Positions 47,145 to 60,066 of a stretch of 64,000 nt of DNA are shown here, one piece after another. Made by a program: the position numbers and the translations under genes. A model generated the notes under the pieces. It was not told the origin of the DNA and ran no database searches. It saw nothing but the letters and a program-made list of their open reading frames with translations. This DNA is from Trochalopteron elliotii (Eukaryota > Chordata > Aves > Passeriformes > Leiothrichidae): contig JANPWX010000202.1 in NCBI GenBank assembly GCA_024734555.1, forward strand, positions 434,001-498,000. The letters run 5' to 3'. How positions within the stretch are numbered: the stretch's first letter is position 1; each line of letters starts with the position of its first letter.

Positions 47145-48695
47145 ATGGGAGTGTGTGGATACAAAGCATTTTGCTATGGAGAACCTGTCTGGTTCAGGCC
47201 TACTGACACTTAGCTTTTTATCTGCAGATATGTGATCAGGACAGGGAATATGTAACTAAATGCTGTGGGCAAGTTCCTGGCTTGCTGTACTTGTAGCATC
47301 GTTGGTGATTAAGTGTAATATTTAAACTGGAAGCTCATAGAAACAAGCGAGTTTTAAAGGCTTTGTAAGAGGGGTGCCTGTTTGCTGGTGATGCTGACTC
47401 TTTCTTTGATGCACCTGTGAATCACCAGAGGACATCCCCCTCTTGTAGCTCACTAAACACTGTCTTCATTGATCCATTTTCTCTTTCTCCATTTTCTGGT
47501 TTCTGCTGGTATTTGGGAGGTAGGGATAGAAAATGAAGAGCCTTGTTTTATAGCTCTCTCTGCTGTCTGCTCTGCAGAGTTTAGAGATCCCAGTAAATCA
47601 AGCTGATTTTGACCATGGGGGCTGAAAGAAGTCCTTCAGTTATAAGCAGAAAAAGCGCAAGTTTAAACCTTCATCCTGTGAGTTTCTCCTGCAGCCAGCT
47701 GTTTGGGATGGCTCCAGGGGAAAATGGGGAGAAGGAAGCATCTTTGAGGAAGCTCCATGGCATAGTGATCATGTCCCCAGTGCATGGAGAGGTTCACAGG
47801 GAGGAAGGGATGTGGGCTTGGCAAGTTACTCTTGGAGTTCATTTTCTAGGAATCCCACCTTGAAGGCAAGGAAGTACTTGGATGTGTTCAAATTGTGTAT
47901 GCAGCTCTTGAAACTGTACTCCCATGACCCAGGTTTTGCTGGACTGGAGTTGATCTGCTCTTTAAATGGCATTTCTTTGAACCCTTGCTAAATAAATGGG
48001 AATTTATATCAATCATCTGACACAGGATAATTTTTTGTTTGTTTTGGGTGGGTTTTTTTCTTCTTCCTAAACATGGTAGAGGCAGATTTTAGAGGAACAA
48101 AAGAATGTATCAATCTTGACTTGGATTTTTTTCTGTAATACAAGATTTCTTTTTTCTTTTTATTACCAGTTGAAATTTAGACAAAGACAGAAGATTCCCA
48201 GCTGTGGTCAAATTACACTTAGTGTATACCATCAGATACAAGTGAGGGGGAGGAAGTCTCCTCTAATGGGTTATTGTTGGAGCTCTTGCAACTGCTTATG
48301 GCTGCACATCAGTCAGAGGATTATGTGGTACAGAACCTTTTCCTTGCCTCAGTTTTTTCCCCCAAACTTCCTGTTACATGTCCATATCATTTTTGCAAAA
48401 GTGTGAGGGATACTCCTTGTATCAGGGAAGGAAACCAGTATAAATTAGAACTACAGGTACTATTGAAACATGAGCAAATCCTTCATCACTGCACTGGGAC
48501 AGTTGTTCCTCAAAGGCTACACTGCCTATTGTAAAGCATCTCATTCTTGCTTCACCTCCAAAGTGGGTTCTGTTTGTTGTGTACCTTTCAACAAATTGAG
48601 AGGAGCAAATGATTCTTTAGACCGGCTGAAGATGAATGTTACACTGTATCAACACATTAATGTAGCATAACCCTAAATTCACTTGTCAGTTCTGT

Positions 48696-48701
48696 AATAA
48701 A
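48696..48701 (+). terminator. candidate proximal polyadenylation signal of BTBD3
   Basis: AATAAA about 1.55 kb after the stop codon, followed by a T-rich stretch with TGATATGATTTC. A shorter UTR ending here would lack the Pumilio-type sites at 49016 and 49066. Confidence 0.35.
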
Positions 48702-49015
48702 AATGCTTTTCTGATATGATTTCTTACCAGTTTAGTACTATTACTCTAAGTGTTGCTTGACAATTGGAATCCTGGCCCTTGGCCATTGAGAAGTGCCAAA
48801 ATTCATCTTTGCAGTGTCCAAAATACCATCTGAAGTAAAGAAAACTGGAGTGTAGTCATCAAACACTTTATGGCCAAAGCCCAGATCGTCTCTCTAGGTA
48901 ATAAAAGGAGAGCCAGGTAAAAAAGTACCCCACAGGATTTATGCCTTTTATCCATCTTAGCATTTAATGTTTTGTATACATACATACATGTATGTGTAAG
49001 CAGCGCTTTCTGAAA

Positions 49016-49073
49016 TGTAAATACTCTCAAAATACATAAAAAAATGTTTTGTTTTTTGTAACAGATGTACATA
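49016..49073 (+). promoter_or_regulatory. pair of Pumilio-type elements in the 3' UTR
   Basis: TGTAAATA (49016-49023) and TGTACATA (49066-49073) both match the Pumilio consensus UGUANAUA and are 50 bases apart. Pumilio proteins repress or relocate neuronal mRNAs, which would suit a dendrite-patterning gene; binding is inferred only from the motif. Confidence 0.45.
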
Positions 49074-50439
49074 ATCCAGACTGTTTGTGAAATCTAAACA
49101 GAATGCTCCATGGAAAACTCCCAGGGAGAGATTTTTAAAAAAACTCCAGTTATTTATATTTAGATCTGCAGCTGAAAATAGACAAAGAGTATAGATGGTA
49201 TGGAGTGGAGAAAGAGTTGCTGATGAGATCATAAAAAGGAATCTGAGATAGTGATGAGGTAACGGTCATCTACTTCTAGACAACATCTGAGCAGCAGTTC
49301 CATTTATTTAGATACATTTCAAAGCAGAGAAAAATGGTAATCAGCTGATTAAGTTTTCATACAGCAAGTGGCTGATGCAGATGTAATTACTCTGAGTGAT
49401 GAGCAGATTGACAGGTTGTTTGTAGTGAGCAGCGAGCTGCATTCCAATTTGTTTGGTAAAAAAAACATGTGCCACAGCTGGTGGGACAAGTCAGAGAGTA
49501 CTGCATTGGTTTAACTAGTCTGGAGTTCTCACTTTTAATTTATTATTTGTTTTGACTTACCTGCAAATAAAGGTGACATATCTGCTAGGTTCAGTGGTTG
49601 GATGAGAAGTTCAGAGATCCGAATACTCTGTAGCTGTAATATGTAGAAAATGAGCTATTATTTAATTATTGTTCTTATTTGATTCTTTTATGAAGTCTTT
49701 TTGACGAAGTAGGATGAAAGCAACCTCTAGCTTCATTCCTCTGAGTCCATTCCAGATTTTAAGAGCTGGTGCAGGGAAAGGTTTCTGGTGTGGGTGAACA
49801 AAGGCACCCAAAACGCCTTGTTGATGCTCACAGCACAACTTGCTTCTGAGCACTTTGTGATGCTAACAAGTACTGGGATGTAAGAGGGTGACTAGTGCCA
49901 CTCACCTTGGGACATCAGTGGTGTCTGAATGTGGATTTGGTTGGTTTAGCAGAAGCACCGAGGCTTGAATATATTGATTGACATTTTGCAAGCATCAGCC
50001 ATATCAGCCTGGAATGTAAACGTTATGTCGATAGAGATCACCTCACAGATTCTGTCTAAACTGTTCCTGGCTGTCTTTGCTACTTGTATCTTTGATTTAC
50101 TGGTGAGAGAAATCAGTGATAAGAGAGTATAATGTAATATACTTTCTGCATATCTAAAATAGTATTTAAGTAAACATTTTAATTTCTACACACCTATTGC
50201 ACTGAACTGGTTTGGGTTTTGGTTTTTTTGTTGTGATAAACTCGGCTCACTTCAGGTCCCAGCACCCATTTGTGCTGAAGCAGTGTTCAACCTTAGCAGG
50301 CTTACAGCATTATTTATAAAGGACAGATATATATAAATATATGAAGTACCTCATGTTGAATGTTATTGTACTGTATCTTTAATGTCACAGTGCAGATCTT
50401 GTTGGACTCATGAATGTGTATAATCACATTAAACATAAA

Positions 50440-50445
50440 AATAAA
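50440..50445 (+). terminator. probable distal polyadenylation signal of BTBD3
   Basis: AATAAA lies within ACATAAAAATAAAAATG; the downstream 20-30 bases (around 50459-50470) are G/T-rich, as expected for a cleavage-stimulation element. No better signal is seen in the next kilobase. Confidence 0.55.
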
Positions 50446-50465
50446 AATGATTCTTAAATGGTTGT

Positions 50466-53230
50466 TTCCTGCAGTATCTTTGAAGCGTGAGCTGTGAAAG
50501 CCCTTACTTAGTTATCTCTTCTAACAGTTCCTATTGTTGTACAGTTGTGCAGGGATATTTGTTGAGCTTATGCATTCAGAGATCTTTTGATCCCCAAAGA
50601 AGCAAAAGTCTAAGGAAAAAACAAGGAAGAACAATGAAAATGTTAATCAGTTACATTGTAAAAAGGTTGACGAATAAGCTAATGAGCTAGAGTGAATGAA
50701 TTCATTTATGTGCTTTATGAAAGACCTTGTCTACTAGCATTAATATTTTCATGTTCTATTAATATTATTAAGCATGTGGAGATGAAGGGGGAGGGTCTCT
50801 TGTTTATTCTAAAAGACAGTTGGCACAGGAAAGGCCATGCTTTTCAGTCTCTGATGTATCAAAAAGGACATGGTTAGTGCCAAGAGGCTGTTCTCTGCTG
50901 AAAAGTTAATTATATAATATTATTCAGAATTCTGAGTATTAACAGTTTTCTTCCAGGAGATTTGAGACTTCATTTTAAATGACTTCACTGACTTTTAAGG
51001 TCAATGAAGCTGAAGCATTACTTCCATCATGTCCATCTCCGAGACCTATTACTGTCTAATGATAAAAAATACAGTCTGATAGAGAGATATGGGAATTTGA
51101 GGAAGTCTACCCCAGAAAAAATCAATACCTTCAGAGTTCATCCAAAATTCTGACTGAAGCATGTTTACAGGCATAAAAATTGCCATTTTGGGTAAGTAAG
51201 TCTTTCTAGAATTCTTACTTCAGTACTTGGCACCACACTGCTCCATTCTTGATCCAAGTTCTCTTACGTGCCCAGCACTTCCCATTTGGAACTGACTTCA
51301 AGCAGGAACTGTCCTATACCTGGTACTACATTAATGACAGCAGCTCTTAAATATGTGGTAGATATCAGTGTGATTTGGTGCAGCAAGGACCACCCTGGCA
51401 GCAGCAGCCTAGCTTGGTGTAGCAGAGGAGACTGGTGCTGCTGGCAGCCTCAAATGCTTTGGTAAACAGGCCAGAACTCAGTGGACAAGATGAATAAAGA
51501 ATGGCCTGTCTCGTCCAAAGGGACATTCTCCTTTGCTTCTGCCTGAAATACTACAGGAGTGATAGGACACTTGCTTTGGAAATTGATTTTAGGGAGAGCA
51601 ATGTCAGTCTATTGCACCGTGTTTGGTGAGGTAGAGAATCACGTGTGTATTTGTGCCAGCAAAAAAAGAAGCTTGAAGTGGAAGGAAAAAGTGCTAGGAT
51701 TTTTCTGAGCTTGGGAAGAATTAGACCCCAAAAGGGTGCACTCAGTTGTTTGTCTTGCAGGTAATATCCTGCTTGGTGGGGAAGGCTCCCTGCTCCCACA
51801 TAATTGGAAACTCCTCAGGAGCACATGGCTGCTTCTCATGAGGGCAAGATCCTGTCTAAAACAGGCTCTGAATGCTCAGCTCTCAAGTGTAGGAACCTAG
51901 TTTTTCCTGGCCTAGCCACAGTAGCTATCCTACAGCCCAGGACAAGCTTAAGGAAGCTCAGAGAACCTTTGGGACCTCCCAAGCCCAGCACTTGGAAGAA
52001 GATGAGATCCAGCCCAGGGTGAGACATGATGGAGGGCTGAGCCCACCAGCAGTATTTGGCCATGGTAAAAAGCAGTGGATTTGAAAGCCAGCCTGTCCCT
52101 CCATGCTTGCAGGGAACCAGTGGCAGCAGGAGCACCTGCTGATTTCCTGAAGGCAATGAAAGGAGCTGCTTTCTCCGATGGCAGCGTGACCATGTTCAAA
52201 ATAAAATTAAGAAAAGGCTTTTTGGCATGCTGCTCCATTTCTAGAAGTCTGAATTTATTTTCTCCCCAAGACTTCCTCATAAAATGAGGCCCTGGCCCAA
52301 TTGAAATCAGTAGGAGTTGCCCTAGTGACCTCAATAAACCCAGAGTTTTCATTTGTAGTGTTCATTTTGTATGATTATTCCCAAAACACAACATAAAACT
52401 GCTGAAGAAAGGGAAATTAATTTTTAAATCCCACTGTAATCTGATTATCTAAAATAAAAGTAGAAATGTTTCTATTAAATTTTACAGAACTCCTGCTCAT
52501 CAGATTTTGTGTGCCTGCCCCCAAGCTTTTCTGCTAGAGTGCTTTATCTTCACCCATGAATCTATAGACAGAACAGTAAATTCATACAAGGCTTTATGTA
52601 TATTTTTACAATCTGTGTATAGAATTCATAGCACATAAGATGCATAGCACAGATAAAGTACTTTTAAGATTAGAAAGTGTGTGCAAATTGCCCATAGTCC
52701 CTTCACCATGAAGAAAAAACAAAACCAGCTTTTTTGCTTGAAGGCATTTGTTATTTTGAAAGAGCTTCTTGAAGTTTGTGCGCTTCTTGATAGCATCAGA
52801 AATGCATTTATATTAAGCCTTTAATTGTAGCATTTTAAAATCAGCTTTCTAATTGTTTTCTGTAGAAAAAGATAACATAGTTGGGCTTCAGGGATCCTTC
52901 ACCCCGGTCCAATGGGGTTTACACTTGAACAGATAGTAGGAAGTGCAATTTTTAATTTCATTTTAAAGCTTCACAGGGATGTTAAATGCTGCTTGGGGAG
53001 CACCAGCGTTTCAAAAGCAGCCATGGCTGTTTTTAGCCTGACAACAACCAGGGGCTTGCATGGAGAGGAATCTGAGTGGGGCTGCTGTGGTTGTGTAGAG
53101 GGGAAGGGTTTCCACTTCCTTGAGGGCAAAACACCTTGTGTTGCCTCATGCTGGCAGCAGCCACGTGCTGAGCTTGGTGTCAAACACTTGAGCTGCTGAG
53201 AGGGATTGGAGCCATGAAGTGCCCCGGGGA
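50466..53230. other. downstream intergenic, no gene seen
   Basis: Frames up to 134 codons (minus, 51948-52352) overlap on both strands and show no domain. No repeats are recognised. Confidence 0.7.
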
Positions 53231-53235
53231 TTCCC

Positions 53236-53775
53236 TGTCCTGGGTTGTAGTATAAGATATGCACCAAGTATTCTATCACCATCTTCATGAACTGTTGAAT
53301 CCCAATTGCTGAAGCAGTGTTCTCCCAGGCCCTCTTCTGTTAATGTGTCTTCTGTTAATGGCCCATCAAATGCCTGCTGTATAACTCATAGGTAACTCCC
53401 TCTGGGAGTTATCTCTCTTTAATGGGCCATCAAGGACCCCCTGTACGACTCACCATCCCATTGTGAGATGCTCCTCCCCAGGGGGAGGAGCCAAGCATTC
53501 TCACCTGGATATAATCTGGGATTTGGGACAGTACAGGGGCACTTACCCACTGGATTCCCAGAGGGCCAGAGCTACCAGACCTTTCTATGGGATCACTCCT
53601 TCAGGAAGACCCCCCCCTCATCTGGACTGCTTCCATCATCCTGTTCAGGTTGTATTCTGACTCTGTCAGTGGTCCTTTGTATTATTGCATTTATTTTATT
53701 TTACCTTTTTTTCTTATTATTAAATTGTATTTCTGACTTGGAGCCTCTCACTTGTTTTGCTTTCAAACCACTACA
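53236..53775 (+). mobile_element. solo LTR of an endogenous retrovirus (family A, copy 2)
   Basis: A 540-base element from TGTCCTGG to CCACTACA, homologous to 13240-13768 in the opposite orientation. It shows a TATA-like GGATATAATC and a late T/A-rich stretch with ATTAAA that may be its polyadenylation signal. The flanks TTCCC and CCCCC match only in part, so the target duplication has decayed. There are no internal genes. Confidence 0.82.
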
Positions 53776-53780
53776 CCCCC

Positions 53781-56700
53781 TGTGTGAAGGTGGTGGTGGA
53801 GGCTCCCAGACATGGAACTGTGGTGAGCAAGGTGATTTTGTGAGCCAAAGAAGTGGGATCCTGTCTCACAACACCCTTGGTGATGGAGAGTTATGGCTGG
53901 GCTGCTGAATGGCAGGTGATTGTGATTTTTCACAGCTGAGAATCCCATTTTGTTTTCTTGTTGTTCTGGGAGATTCTTCAGCTCTTTTCTCCCCTGAGCT
54001 GCCTATTCCCACTTTGTGCCAGAGGCTTCTATGTGCTCAAAGCCCAGAGACTCCCTTTTTGCTGAGACTAGGGGAGCTGTAAATACCTAATGGTAAAAGA
54101 CTGGCTAAGGGAGGGTGGGACACCCAAGTGTTTTGGTGCACTGCTTGCAAGCTGCCCTGGATGTGCTGCTGCTGGCCTAGCATGGCAGGAGAGGCAGGAT
54201 AATTCTTTTTGTGGGTACAAATGTATTTTGGTTTTCTCCAGCCAATTGCTGGTTGTGCTTAGAAGGGAAAATGAGCATTAATTCACTTTTTTGGTAGGAT
54301 ATAAGAGTTGTGATTCTGCAAAGGCTCATTTATGCCTCTGCCTTTCCAGAGTCAATAGTCCCAGTGGGCTCAGGGGAGATGTTGGGAGACAAGGCTCACA
54401 TCTGCCTTAAAAGCATACGTGGAACCATCTCTTTCTTCAATGTCCTGTTTGTAGGAAGTTGTGATGCCATGAAATAAATTCACAGAGAGCTGGAGCCTGG
54501 CATGCCTGGCTTGTTTTTGTAGTGGGACGTTTTATGAATAAAAGAATGATGAAAATGTATTTAGTTTAGAAATACAAAATCCCTCAGAACTTCCAGAACA
54601 TGAGAATAGCACAACATAAAGGCACTTCCAGATGTGAGGTTATGGTCCCTTGGTTGCAGCCTTAGGCTGAGGTGTGACATGTTCTTGCTTTTGTTCTTAC
54701 CCACCAGGGCATGGCAGGAGTGGTACTCACATCAGACACCACTAGTGCTGAGGGAGAAATGTGCTGAGTGAGAGAAATGAAGGGCAGAGATCTGGAGTAC
54801 AGAGGGAAAGCATCTAATCAGAAATAACAGCTCTCATCAGGCACAGACAATAGACAGTAAACTGGCTTCAGGAGAGCTATTCAGGCATCATGGGAGCCAA
54901 ATCAACAGACAGAAGGTAAGAATAGAGTCATGACAACTATTTAAATGATTTTCAAAAGTTAATTATGCTCAAGACTCCCCTAGACCCTACAAAGGGAGAA
55001 TTTGTTTTGCTGCCTTAGAATACAGTCCATGCATGTTTTTTTCCTTTGTCCTCCATGCTTCATTCAGTAGTTTCTTTGCAGTATATGCTACATAAGATGT
55101 TTTTTCTCCTCAGGGCCTGGGGATGAGCAGGTTGCTTGACCCTGCTTAGGAAAATAATTTCCAAGTACAGTCTTTAATTGTCCTATTGAGCACTCTCCTT
55201 CACCCCTCTACACAGGATCTTTGTTGGTTTGTAATAAGATGGCAAAGGGCAGGAGTGCTGAGACACAGCTGGGAGAGGAAGCTTTCCCTGCACCCTGCTG
55301 TGTTTCCAGGATGGAAGTAGCAGGATGCTGTGTTCCCTTATCAAACACTTGTCCTGACTTGGTGTGAGCTGGGCACAGGCTCACCATGCTGCCTTTGTGG
55401 TGAATTAGCTGGGACACACAGGATGGCCTCTGATTTCTGTGTCACCCTTCTGGCAGCTGCAGGGGGATGGATGATCCCAGATCTGGCATAATGCCTGCCC
55501 AGGGTTTGGACAAATGTGAACTGACAGAGGGAGTTCATACCAGGTCAGCATTTCACAGCATTTCTCAGCGGGTATTAGGAGCTTTAAAAACCACTGAAGT
55601 GCAACATGAGATATTTAGAAGTTGGGGCTCCTACCAGCTCATGGCAGTCATTTTTCATCCCATTTTACAGGCAGAACTCCCCAGCAGAGCAGTCATGGTG
55701 ATCACAGGTATCACTGGCTCTGGAGCCCTGGGAAAAGGCAGAGACTCACAACTGAAAACTGGAGCTCTACAAGCAGGTTGTGGAATGGTCAGGAATATCA
55801 GCTGGAAGCTACTGTGTCGTTCTGATTTTTCCAGTAGTGTGGTCTGTGCTGGCAGGTTTGTTGTCACTGGTTGAAGGTGTGTTTTTGTGTAATGAAACAC
55901 ATCTCCTGACATTAGCAGGACTGGAGCAAACACCTACCATTTCCCATCTAAGAAATCTGGCATTCCACAGTCCATGTCTGCCTTTGAAAGAAAAATGAGA
56001 CTCTCTTTCCAGCACTGCCAAAAAAGTGATATTAATTGAAATAAAGCTTGGAATGAAATGTGAATGTGACTTGATCTAGGAGCCTTACAGGAATGAGATT
56101 TAAAAATATGCAGCACAGGAAGGAACTCATGCATTGAGTCACAGGAGGACTGATGAATTAGTAAGGATGGTCTATCCATAATTTTGATGAGCTAGGACAG
56201 ACAGGAGAGGAAGCAGCACACAGGAAAAGCAATACCAGTAACTCAGGCTGAGATCAGGAGCCTTCAAAGGAAAAAAATTCAGCGAAGTTAAGGGAAAAGA
56301 AATCTCTTACCCTTGGTTTCTGCCATTTCTCATGCATCTCAAGTGATTGTGTAAATGACATGAATTTGCTGAGCTCCTGTTAGGACACCATAGTTAGAGA
56401 AATGACTTACACCAGAAGGCCAAAATGAGGTCTTTCAAAGGTCATTATCAGAACTGGTTTCTCATCAATACACTACTTGATTGGAGAAAAAGACTCAAAA
56501 TTGCAGGGCTTTGATTGCTGGGAGGGAAGCTTTTAACTGCTTCCTGTTGTTCTGTCATTTTATGCTAACCCCAAATGGCCCCATTAAATTGATGTCCTGT
56601 TTCCCATTTACTGCCCACAAATCACTCTTCTCCTGTTAATATAGGAAACATTTGCACATGATAGGAATTGGAGTGGCTAAACAGTGAATCTTAAAGCCAG

Positions 56701-59493
56701 TAAAGAACTCAAAAGTATTTACCCAGTGACCAAAGTATTGATTTCCCCCACCACTTCATAATATTCAGCTGTGAAATTTATTTAAAAATACAGAACTTCA
56801 TGTCTGCCTAAGAGAATCTGTAAAAATACCATTCCCAAGCTGTGGATTTTGAGTCAGTGTGATTTCTGTGTGACTGCTAATTTCTTGCAGCTAATAAGAG
56901 GCTGAAACAAAGGCTGGCAGTGATGTAGCTGTGGGGTGTCACTGCTGACGCCGTGTGACACTGTGTGTTGCTGCTGTGGGCTGGGTCAGCAATGGGAACA
57001 GCACAGCAGCTCTGTTTTCTCAGGACAGCAACGTTCTGAGTGCCTGGGAGCTCTTTGGGCTCAGGAGGAGCTGAGCCCCAGAAAGGGTTTCCTTGACTTT
57101 GATGGATATCTGAGCTTACATGGCCTCACAGATTTGTGAATGCATCCACTCTCCCATGCAGAACTGTGTTGTGCCTCAGGTCTTTCCACTGACAGCATTT
57201 TACTGAAGTCCACTTTTATTGTCAGGTTAAACAAAAATGCTGACAGTGCACTGGGGTGATACGTGGTCCCTTTGTAGAAGGGTGGTCCCTTCTACACCTG
57301 CTCTGCTGCAGAGCTCCCCTGGCAGCAGAGGGAAGCATAGGTAGCTGGATAATAAATCCTAAAGCAAGACTTGGTTTTGCAGAAATACCCCAATAATGGT
57401 CTCAAAGCACTTGGACATAACTGGAGAGGACAGAATGAGTGAGCACCTTGTTATGTGTGGTGTTTGTTGTGAGCAAACAAGAAAAAAATTACCCTTCGTC
57501 TGCTGTTCCCTTCACTCTTCCATATTCCTGTTTCCCCCACTGCAAAAAGGGGAGGATGAAATCCCACCCCTCAGCAGTGCTTTGGTACCTGCTGATCAAA
57601 CCTGCTCCATAGGCAGCAGGAATCAGGACAGGTGCAGCAAAGCCCCTCTCTCCTCAGGAGCCAAGGATTGCTGGTGCCCTCTGTCACCAAAAGTTTCCCA
57701 ACATCCTCAAATGTCACTAAATGGGGAAAAGTAACATTGCTGAAAATCACAATCCAAGGGGCCTCAGATGTAAATCCTTTCTAGAATCGTTATAATCTTC
57801 AACTGCTTTAGTTCCAGCAGATAATGAGCAGACAGCCAAAAGGTAAATATAAATGCGAAATATTCCCAAAGCAAACATGTTATTGGCTTTTAAAACAAGT
57901 CCATTTAAATAATGAGAAAATTTATTAAAGAAACAGAATCTATTCTGCTTTATGTTTAAAGATGAATTAATGCAAATATCACAGGTTTATCCTGCATTAC
58001 TCTCTCGGGAGGAGTCACTGGGGAAGCAATTTGTTTCTTGTTAGCTAAGGCATGGAGCTTTGAAGTTACTGACTTGTCTCTCTCTCCAAGTAGCCCATTT
58101 AGTCTTGAGGAAAAGTGTCAAATCTAAGTTGGAGTCAGTTGTGTGCATTGTTTAAAGCTCTGGCAGGAAGAGGTTTGCAGCATGCCACCAACCAGCACTG
58201 TGAAGGGCAGTGGAAGTGAAACAAAGCATTTCTGGAAGAAATTTTTTATTGGCTATTACCAATGAACATGGAGCCCTGTACAGTGGGTGTCAGGAGGGCC
58301 TCTATTTGCCTTTCCTTTTTTTTTTCTTTACAACTGACTTCTAGTCTAAGGCCTCTCATAATTTGCTTTTTGGTGGTGTCAGGTGAGGGTGATTTCTTTA
58401 AGGGCTAGTTGCTGGGAAAGCCACCAGAGAAGTAGGTTTGTCTCCCCAGATAATCCTCAGTTTTAGGGATGTTTACACACTCCTGCTCCTTTGACTGTGC
58501 TCATGAAATTGTCTCTGGAGCCATGCTGTGACTGGATTAGGTAAATTAGCTAGAATCAATTTCTTTCAAATTCAGCCCGGAATATTGTGCTCTGTTTGTT
58601 GATACAACTGTGTGGGCAATGGGTTGTGACTGGTTAGGTGATGGAAGCACACACCTCTGACAGGCTGCTTCCCTGCACAGAAAAATTTAAAAGCTGTTGT
58701 CTGAAACTCCAGGGCCATCGAGTTCATAGCAGACTCCACCTTCATCCCACAATTGTTTTTCAGGAGTCAATTTTTTTGTTCTTTAATTACAAATCAGACC
58801 CTCAGCTATCCATCAGCACAGCTCCAGTGAGCTGGTACACATGAGCTCCCCTGTGTCAGCTTTTAGCCTGAAGGTTCCAGCCTTGGGTTATCAGCTGCAA
58901 AGAAGATCTCTTCGATGTTAACAGCCTGTAAAGCAATTTAGGGAGGTCAGTATGCATCTGAAGACAGCTTAAAACAATAGCCAGAGGGGAAATATAAACT
59001 GTTTATAACAACTGGATTGGCACTGAAATCCACTGATGCAAGATTCATAGCCAACATGAATTAATTTGCTCCTGATCACTCCTTACAAAAACTCTGGCTT
59101 CTCCCCACTTCCCCTAATGACTTCTATTTGACAGCTGTGGGTTTGCAAAGCAAACTGCAGTAGCAGAGTAGACATTAATGTTCCAAAACAGCACTAAAAT
59201 CTGTGAATGGAATTGTCTTTGAAACTTACAGTGGTTGCAAGCTTATACTGAATCAAGCTTGTCGTGTTTTTATGGACTATACTTAATCCTTGAGCATCTT
59301 TCATCTCCCTATCATCTGTGTGTGAGGGAAGTATTAGCCCTGTTTTACAGATGAAGAAATGAGGCACAAGACACCTGAGAGAGGCCTGGAAACTGCTCTG
59401 CTTTGTAGCACAGTCTTACAAGGAGGTACCATCTCACCTTTTCATGTTAGTTGGATCAGCTGCAAGATCTCCAGTTGGTTTTCCTGACATGCC
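53781..59493. other. intergenic, no gene seen
   Basis: Unique sequence with the candidate conserved block at 57780. The 135-codon frame at 55467-55874 has overlapping alternatives on both strands and no family features. Confidence 0.7.
57780..58050. other. candidate conserved non-coding element
   Basis: A unique AT-rich block with TAAT/ATTA cores, ATGCAAAT (octamer motif) near 57970 and ATAAATGCGAAAT near 57850, and no repeat or coding signature. It lies 7.3 kb beyond the BTBD3 3' end. Inferred from composition. Confidence 0.3.
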
Positions 59494-60066
59494 ACAGAAT
59501 CACAGAACCACAGAATGCTTTGGGTTGGAAGTGACCTCAAATATCATCCAGTTCCAATCCCCTAAAGGTGGGTAGAGATGCCTTCCCCTATCCCAGGTTG
59601 CTCAGAGCCCCATCCAACCTGGCCTTGAACACTTCCAGGGATCCAGGGTCATCCACAGCTTCTCTGGGCAGCCTGTGCCAGTGTCTCACCACTGTAACAG
59701 GGAAGAATTTCCTCCTAATATCTAATCTAAACCTACTCTCTGTCAGTTTGAAGCCATTCCACCTTGTCCTGTTGCTCCATGCTCTAGTGAACAGTCCTTC
59801 TTTATCTTTCTTGTGGGGTCTCTTCAGATATTGAAGTGCCACAATTAGGTCACCCCCGAGCCTTCTCTTCTCCAGGCTGAACAACCCCAAATCTCTCAGT
59901 TTTTCCTCAAGGAAAGCTCCTCCATCTCTCTAATCATCTTGGTGGCTTCTTCTGGCTTCACTCCTACAGCTCCATGTCCTTCCTGTGCTGGGCCCCAGGT
60001 CTGGACACAGCACTGCAGGTGGGGTCACACCAGAGGGGCAGAATTCCCCCTCCCCTGCTGCCCACA
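59494..60066 (-). mobile_element. CR1 LINE fragment, 5'-truncated, with 3' tail
   Basis: It begins on the + strand with the reversed octamer tail (ACAGAATC ACAGAACC ACAGAATG) and TTTGGGTTGGAAGTGACC, then runs into the end of ORF2. The minus-strand frame 59890-59588 still reads as the CR1 ORF2 C-terminus (RRKFFPVTVVRHWHRLPREA, LEVFKARLDGALSNL). It is cut off near 60066, leaving no catalytic part, so it is a dead copy. The open frame suggests it is younger than the copy at 2905. Confidence 0.93.

Larger units (their letters stand above)
47145..50465 (+). other. BTBD3: BTBD3 3' UTR (proposed extent)
   Basis: No coding frame follows the stop codon. AATAAA signals occur at 47991-47996, 48696-48701, 49566-49571 and 50440-50445. 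The last sits in a run of overlapping A-rich hexamers and is followed by a G/T-rich stretch, which makes it the best terminal signal. The region is AT-rich with several AUUUA-like motifs and two Pumilio-type octamers near 49020-49070. The far end is inferred; the nearer signals would give shorter UTRs. Confidence 0.6.

Noticed and set aside
51836..52352. Overlapping frames of 106 and 134 codons
   Set aside because: Found on the same strand in different frames, with no domain signature and no codon-use signal.
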